DNA of 34,220 nucleotides, taken from assembly GCA_022820675.1 (NCBI GenBank), contig JAJEFC010000032.1:1-34220 (forward strand). Direction: 5' to 3'. The notes below the pieces were generated by a model, which saw nothing but the letters and a program-made list of their open reading frames with translations, was not told the origin of the DNA and did not search any database. Positions 30,691 through 34,220 of this stretch are shown piece after piece. Positions within the stretch are counted from its first letter, which is position 1. Each line of letters starts with the position of its first letter. The stretch is from Vicinamibacteria bacterium. GTDB taxonomy: Bacteria > Acidobacteriota > Vicinamibacteria > Vicinamibacterales > UBA8438. A program made the position numbers and the translations under genes.

Positions 30691-31849
30691 GGCGGGAGAA
30701 CGTCTCGTGAAAGCGCTGCCGGAACGATTCGAACGTGCCGAACAAGATAGCCTCCCTCATGCGGCGCATCGTGTCAAGGTAGAAGTGCAGGTTGTGCAGC
30801 GTGTTGAGGGTCCTCCCGGTCATCTCGCCGGCCACGTGCAGATACCGCAGGTAGGCCCGGGAGTAGCGCCGGCACGTGTAGCACCGGCACCCGGGATCGG
30901 GGGGGCGCGCATCGTCGGCGAACTCCGCCCGCTTGATGGACAGCGGCCCGCCGCGGGTCAGGAGCTGGCCGTTGCGGGCGTTGCGGGTCGGCAGCACGCA
31001 GTCGAACAGGTCGATGCCGGCGGCCACGCTCTCGACGAGGTCGTCGGGCATCCCGGTCCCCATGAGGTACCGCACGCGGTCGTCGGGCAGCAGGCGCGCG
31101 GTGCCCGCCACCACCCGGTACATCACGTCCACCGGCTCGCCCACGCTGAGGCCGCCGATGGCGTAGCCCTCGAACCCCAGGGCCGTCGTCGCCCGCGCGC
31201 TCGCCGCCCGCAGGCCCTCGTAGACGCTGCCCTGCACGATGCCGAACTGCGCCTGGCCGGGGTTGGTGACCTCGCCGCGCAGACGACCGGGGTCGTCGCG
31301 GAGGGCCAGGAACCGCGCGCGGGACCGCCGCGCCCATCGCAGCGTCCGGCGCATCGAGGCCTCGGCCTCGGCCCCGGACGCCGGAAAGCTGGTGCACTCG
31401 TCGAACGCCATGGCGACGTCCGAGCCGAGCCGGGCCTGGATGTCGGTCGCGCTCTCGGGCGTCAGCCGCTGCCGGCTGCCGTCGAGGTGCGACCGGAACG
31501 AGACGCCGTCCTCGTCGATCGTGCGGCGGTCGCCGAGGCTGAACACCTGGTAGCCGCCGCTGTCGGTGAGGATCGGCCGGTCCCAGCCGATGAAGCGGTG
31601 GAGGCCGCCGGCCCGCGCCACGAGGCGGGCGCCCGGCCGAAGCTCCAGGTGGTAGGTGTTGGCGAGCACGATCTCGGCGCCGAGGCCGACGACGTCGCGG
31701 TGCGTCAACCCCTTGACGGCCCCCCGCGTGCCCACCGGCGCGAACGCCGGGGTGCGGACGACGCCGTGCGGGGTGATCATCTCCCCCGCCCGCGCCTCCC
31801 CGTCGCGGTGGATCACCCGGAACGAAAGACCGGAATCGGACTGCGGCAT
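30677..31849 (-). CDS. tgt: queuine/preQ1 tRNA-ribosyltransferase
   Basis: 390 residues, the usual bacterial TGT. It swaps guanine 34 for preQ1 in tRNAs with GUN anticodons. The catalytic Asp96 is in LTDSGGYQVFSL, the nucleophile Asp283 in GIDLFDCVLPTRNARNG, and the zinc ligands are CRCYTC...LHNLHF. The start at 31849 (MPQSDSGLSFRV) is preferred over upstream low-complexity sequence. A TAGTAT box 20 bases upstream suggests a short leader. First gene of the classical tgt-yajC-secD-secF order. The C-terminus ends within the 21-bp repeat. Confidence 0.95.
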   Translation of the reverse strand: MPQSDSGLSFRVIHRDGEARAGEMITPHGVVRTPAFAPVGTRGAVKGLTHRDVVGLGAEIVLANTYHLELRPGARLVARAGGLHRFIGWDRPILTDSGGYQVFSLGDRRTIDEDGVSFRSHLDGSRQRLTPESATDIQARLGSDVAMAFDECTSFPASGAEAEASMRRTLRWARRSRARFLALRDDPGRLRGEVTNPGQAQFGIVQGSVYEGLRAASARATTALGFEGYAIGGLSVGEPVDVMYRVVAGTARLLPDDRVRYLMGTGMPDDLVESVAAGIDLFDCVLPTRNARNGQLLTRGGPLSIKRAEFADDARPPDPGCRCYTCRRYSRAYLRYLHVAGEMTGRTLNTLHNLHFYLDTMRRMREAILFGTFESFRQRFHETFSRRPRS

Positions 31850-31868
31850 CAGCCGACGGCTCCCGGCG

Positions 31869-31875
31869 TATACTA
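31869..31875. promoter_or_regulatory. shared -10 region between tgt and ddl
   Basis: TATACTA on the plus strand reads TATACT toward ddl, and TAGTAT on the minus strand toward tgt. Neither direction has a clear -35 box. The box is 20 bases from the tgt start and about 200 from the ddl start. Confidence 0.4.
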
Positions 31876-31925
31876 CGCGGGTTCGCAGGGCCCGTGCGGG
31901 GCCGGAAGTCGGCGCCGCGGGCGAC

Positions 31926-32060
31926 GGCGCCGACTCCGGGGGTCGGTGGGGCGCCAGGCGGAGCCGAAGGCGGCAATTCGGCGGGCCGGGAGTCGGCGCG
32001 GCGGGCGGCGGCAGCCTCGGTCGGTCGCCCCGCAGGAGCCGCCAAGGCGACGCTGCCGCG
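31926..32060. repeat. palindromic extragenic repeats in the ddl leader
   Basis: Two tail-type copies: GGGTCGGTGGGGCG followed by CAGGCGGAGCCGAAGGCGGC and GGCGGGCCGGGAGTCGGCGC (31936-31995), then TCGGTCGGTCGCCCCGCAGG and AGCCGCCAAGGCGACG (32017-32053). They fill most of the 226-bp gap between tgt and ddl. Confidence 0.55.
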
Positions 32061-32075
32061 GGCGAGGACAGCGCA

Positions 32076-33239
32076 GTGAGACGGCTTCGCATCGGTGTCA
32101 TATACGGCGGCCGCTCGGGCGAGCACGAGGTGTCGCTGGCGTCGGCCGCCGCCATCTTCGCCAACCTCGACCGCGAGCGCTACGACCCCGTCCCCATCCG
32201 CATCTCGCGCGACGGCCGCTGGTCGGTGGCCGACCGCCCCCCCGCCGACGAGTCCGCGGCGAAGACGATCGGGCGGGCGCGGAAGGCGCGGCGGGCGGTG
32301 CGCGACGGCCGCGAGGTGCACCCCATCGCCCGCCCCGGCGACGAGACCCTGATGGTCCTCGGCCGCACCGCGGGCCCGCCCGCCTCCGTGAGGGACGAAG
32401 GCCAGGCGCTGGCCGGCACCATGAACCTGGACGTCATCTTCCCGATCGTGCACGGACCCTGCGGCGAGGACGGCACGCTGCAGGGCCTGCTGGAGCTGGC
32501 GGACATCCCCTACGTGGGGGCGGGGGTCGTCGGGGCCGCGACGGGAATGGACAAGGCGGTGATGAAGGCGCTGTTCGCGGCGGCGGGCCTGCCCATCGTC
32601 AAGCACGAGACGGTGCTGCGCCGCGCCTGGCGGAGGGGCCGCGAGGAGATCCTCGCGGACGTGAGCGCGCGCCTCCGCTATCCCCTGTTCGTCAAGCCCG
32701 CCAACCTCGGCTCGAGCCTGGGCATCTCGCGCGCGGCCGACGAGGCTTCGCTGTCGTCCGGCATCGACCACGCGGCGGAGTTCGACCGGAAGATCATCGT
32801 CGAGGAAGGGGTGGTCCCCTGCCGCGAGATCGAATGCGCGGTGCTCGGCAACGACGAGCCCGAGGCGTCGGTGCCGGGAGAGATCGTCCCCGCCGGCGAT
32901 TTCTACGACTACGAGGCCAAGTACCTGGACGACCGGTCGCGGACCATCATCCCCGCGGACCTCGCTCCCCGCGAGGCGGAGCGCATCCGCGCCGCCGCCG
33001 TCGCGGCGTTCAGGGCCATCGACTGCGCGGGCATGGCCAGGGTCGACTTCCTCCTCGACCGCCACCGCCGCGTCTTCGTCAACGAGATCAACACCCACCC
33101 CGGGTTCACGACCATCAGCATGTTCGCCAAGCTCTGGGAGGCCGGCGGCGTCGGCTACCCGGCGCTGCTCGACCGGCTGATCGGGCTCGCCATGGAGCGG
33201 CACGCGGAACGGCGGGAGTCCCGCATCGGCGGCCCCTGA
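32076..33239 (+). CDS. ddl: D-alanine--D-alanine ligase
   Basis: 387-residue ATP-grasp enzyme that makes the D-Ala-D-Ala dipeptide of peptidoglycan. The N-terminus IGVIYGGRSGEHEVSLASA is the family signature. FPIVHGPCGEDGTLQGLLE, the ATP-grasp segment LFVKPANLGSSLGIS, and the metal-binding NEINTHPGFTTISMF are present. It is somewhat longer than E. coli DdlB (306) because of the VanA/DdlA-like insert around residues 50-100. The GTG at 32076 has GAGG about 9 bases upstream; the frame upstream is low complexity. Divergent from tgt. Specificity for D-lactate or D-serine is not suggested by anything here, but was not tested. Confidence 0.95.
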   Translation: MRRLRIGVIYGGRSGEHEVSLASAAAIFANLDRERYDPVPIRISRDGRWSVADRPPADESAAKTIGRARKARRAVRDGREVHPIARPGDETLMVLGRTAGPPASVRDEGQALAGTMNLDVIFPIVHGPCGEDGTLQGLLELADIPYVGAGVVGAATGMDKAVMKALFAAAGLPIVKHETVLRRAWRRGREEILADVSARLRYPLFVKPANLGSSLGISRAADEASLSSGIDHAAEFDRKIIVEEGVVPCREIECAVLGNDEPEASVPGEIVPAGDFYDYEAKYLDDRSRTIIPADLAPREAERIRAAAVAAFRAIDCAGMARVDFLLDRHRRVFVNEINTHPGFTTISMFAKLWEAGGVGYPALLDRLIGLAMERHAERRESRIGGP

Positions 33240-33337
33240 GGACGGGAGCTTCGCGGCGGGCGACCCCCGCGAGAGGATCCGGGCGCGGGCGTCTCGCGCC
33301 GGGAGACGCCCGACGCGGCCCGGGAACCGCGCGGATC

Positions 33338-33513
33338 CCTGGAGGGTCGGTCGGGCGCCCGGCGGGAGCCGCACGTGGAGCTGCAGGCGACGACGGGCGG
33401 GTCAGGGTCTGCGACGATGGCGGGCCGGGAGTCTGCGCCGTGGAACGGTGCAGACTCCCGGCAGGGTTGGTCGGCCGCCAAGCGGAGCCGAAGGCGACGA
33501 TGGGCGGGCCGGG
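33338..33513. repeat. palindromic extragenic repeat, complete copy
   Basis: The gap between ddl and the cyclophilin gene. The core hairpin pairs GCCGGGAGTCTGC (33424-33436) with GCAGACTCCCGGC (33450-33462), 13 perfect bp around 13 bases that can pair further (CCG-TGGAA-CGG). The tail GGGTTGGTCGG, GCGGAGCCGAAGGCGACG and GGGCGGGCCGGG follows to 33513. A second, diverged tail starts near 33343. This is the reference copy for the family in the window. Confidence 0.75.
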
Positions 33514-33521
33514 CCGCGCGG

Positions 33522-34220
33522 CTACTCGAACGGGGTGCGCCCGTCCCACACGCGGACCGAACGGATGACGTCGCCGCGCTGCAGGCGGTCGACGACGTCC
33601 ATGCCCCCGATCACGGTGCCGAGCACCGGGTACCGGCCGTCGAGCCGGGGCCGGGGGGACGCGGCGATGAAGAACCCGCTGCTGCCCGTGTCGGGGCCGT
33701 CGAGGGCGAGGCCGACCGTCCCCCGCAGCCAGGGCCGCGGGCCGAGCTCGTCGCGAACGCGGTAGCCGGGCCCGCCGTCGGCGCGGGCGCGGGGGTCGCC
33801 GGCGCGCACCAGCCCGTCCGCCTCCACCTCGTCCACGAGCATCCCGTCGTAGTAGCCGGACCGGGCGAGGCGCATGAAGTGGCCGCTCGACAGCGGCGTC
33901 TCGTTGACGGCCAGCTCGATCCGAATGGTGCCGCGGTCGGTGTCGACGTACACGTGCGGAGAGACCGAGGGCCGCACGAGCTCGGGCGACTCGTACGTCC
34001 CGAGGGGCTGCGGCAGGGGGGACGACCGGATCTCGCGGGCGGGATCGTCCGGCCCGCCGGGACCGGCGAGACGCGCCGCGGCCGCTACCCGGACCGCCCA
34101 GTCGGGGTCGTCGAGGGCGTCCCGCAACGCCTCGAGGGCGGGGCCGCCGCCGATGCGGGCCAGCGCTTCGACGGCCGCCGCCCGCGCCGCCGGCGACGCC
34201 GCGTTCACCTCGCCGCGGTA
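33522..34220 (-). CDS. HEAT-repeat/cyclophilin-type fusion protein, 5' end outside the window
   Basis: The frame is open to the right edge, so only the C-terminal 232 residues are seen. The visible N-terminal part is a HEAT repeat (ARAAAVEALARIGGGPALEALRDALDD...). The rest is a cyclophilin fold (HVYVDTDRGTIRIELAVNET through GTVIGGMDVVDRLQRGD). However, the usual FHRV active-site segment reads VDEV, so the catalytic Arg is Glu; the hydrophobic Phe is Gly, the following Gln is Arg, and QFFI is GFFI. Peptidyl-prolyl isomerase activity is therefore doubtful, while the fold appears intact. A binding role is likely. A secreted or lipoprotein N-terminus may lie outside the window. Confidence 0.85.
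   Translation of the reverse strand, partial: YRGEVNAASPAARAAAVEALARIGGGPALEALRDALDDPDWAVRVAAAARLAGPGGPDDPAREIRSSPLPQPLGTYESPELVRPSVSPHVYVDTDRGTIRIELAVNETPLSSGHFMRLARSGYYDGMLVDEVEADGLVRAGDPRARADGGPGYRVRDELGPRPWLRGTVGLALDGPDTGSSGFFIAASPRPRLDGRYPVLGTVIGGMDVVDRLQRGDVIRSVRVWDGRTPFE

Overview
The window is a GC-rich (roughly 70% by eye), mostly housekeeping stretch of a bacterial chromosome with Gram-negative envelope genes: TonB/ExbB/ExbD, lipoprotein maturation (Lgt, LspA), SecDF-YajC and UppP. Gene content and the recurring small Cys-rich and TPR proteins look most like Acidobacteriota, perhaps Vicinamibacteria. That assignment is inferred from style and not proven, because no rRNA or marker tree is available here.

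Layout. 1-4364: a HIT hydrolase, a small membrane coiled-coil gene and ileS, whose editing-domain loop is filled by a 24-bp tandem repeat. 4379-7784: a two-gene module of unknown function (P-loop ATPase plus partner) wedged between ileS and lspA, with a 4-bp overlap into lspA. 7781-10607: lspA, lgt, a 0.5-kb gap with a MITE-like element, and an RluD-type pseudouridine synthase. 10786-14107 (minus): a second small coiled-coil gene, lon and a DksA-like regulator. 14681-16305 (plus): a Cys-cluster protein, rpmB and ridA. 16468-18624 (minus): a bifunctional Rel/SpoT. 19135-20082 (plus): a TPR lipoprotein with a strong promoter, a long leader and a possible leader peptide. 20577-23071 (minus): tonB-exbB-exbD-exbD behind a perfect-consensus promoter and ending at a strong terminator. 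23395-25503 (minus): a membrane pyrophosphatase. 25745-26316 (minus): a compact two-gene module (small unknown protein plus coiled-coil membrane protein). 26453-27259: uppP. 27517-31849 (minus): the classical tgt-yajC-secD-secF cluster. 32076-33239 (plus): ddl. 33522 to the right edge (minus): a HEAT/cyclophilin fusion with lost catalytic residues.

Together the genes serve envelope biogenesis (lipoprotein processing, undecaprenyl phosphate recycling, D-Ala-D-Ala, Sec export, TonB energisation), stringent response and proteostasis (Rel, DksA, Lon), and translation (IleS, L28, Tgt, RluD).

The intergenic DNA is unusually structured. There are three copies of a ~130-150-bp element with terminal inverted repeats, an IS630/mariner-like MITE candidate, and a family of palindromic extragenic repeats with at least seven sites, two of which overlap stop codons. 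Several genes appear to have near-leaderless promoters. The least explained content is the ATPase/partner module at 4379-7784.
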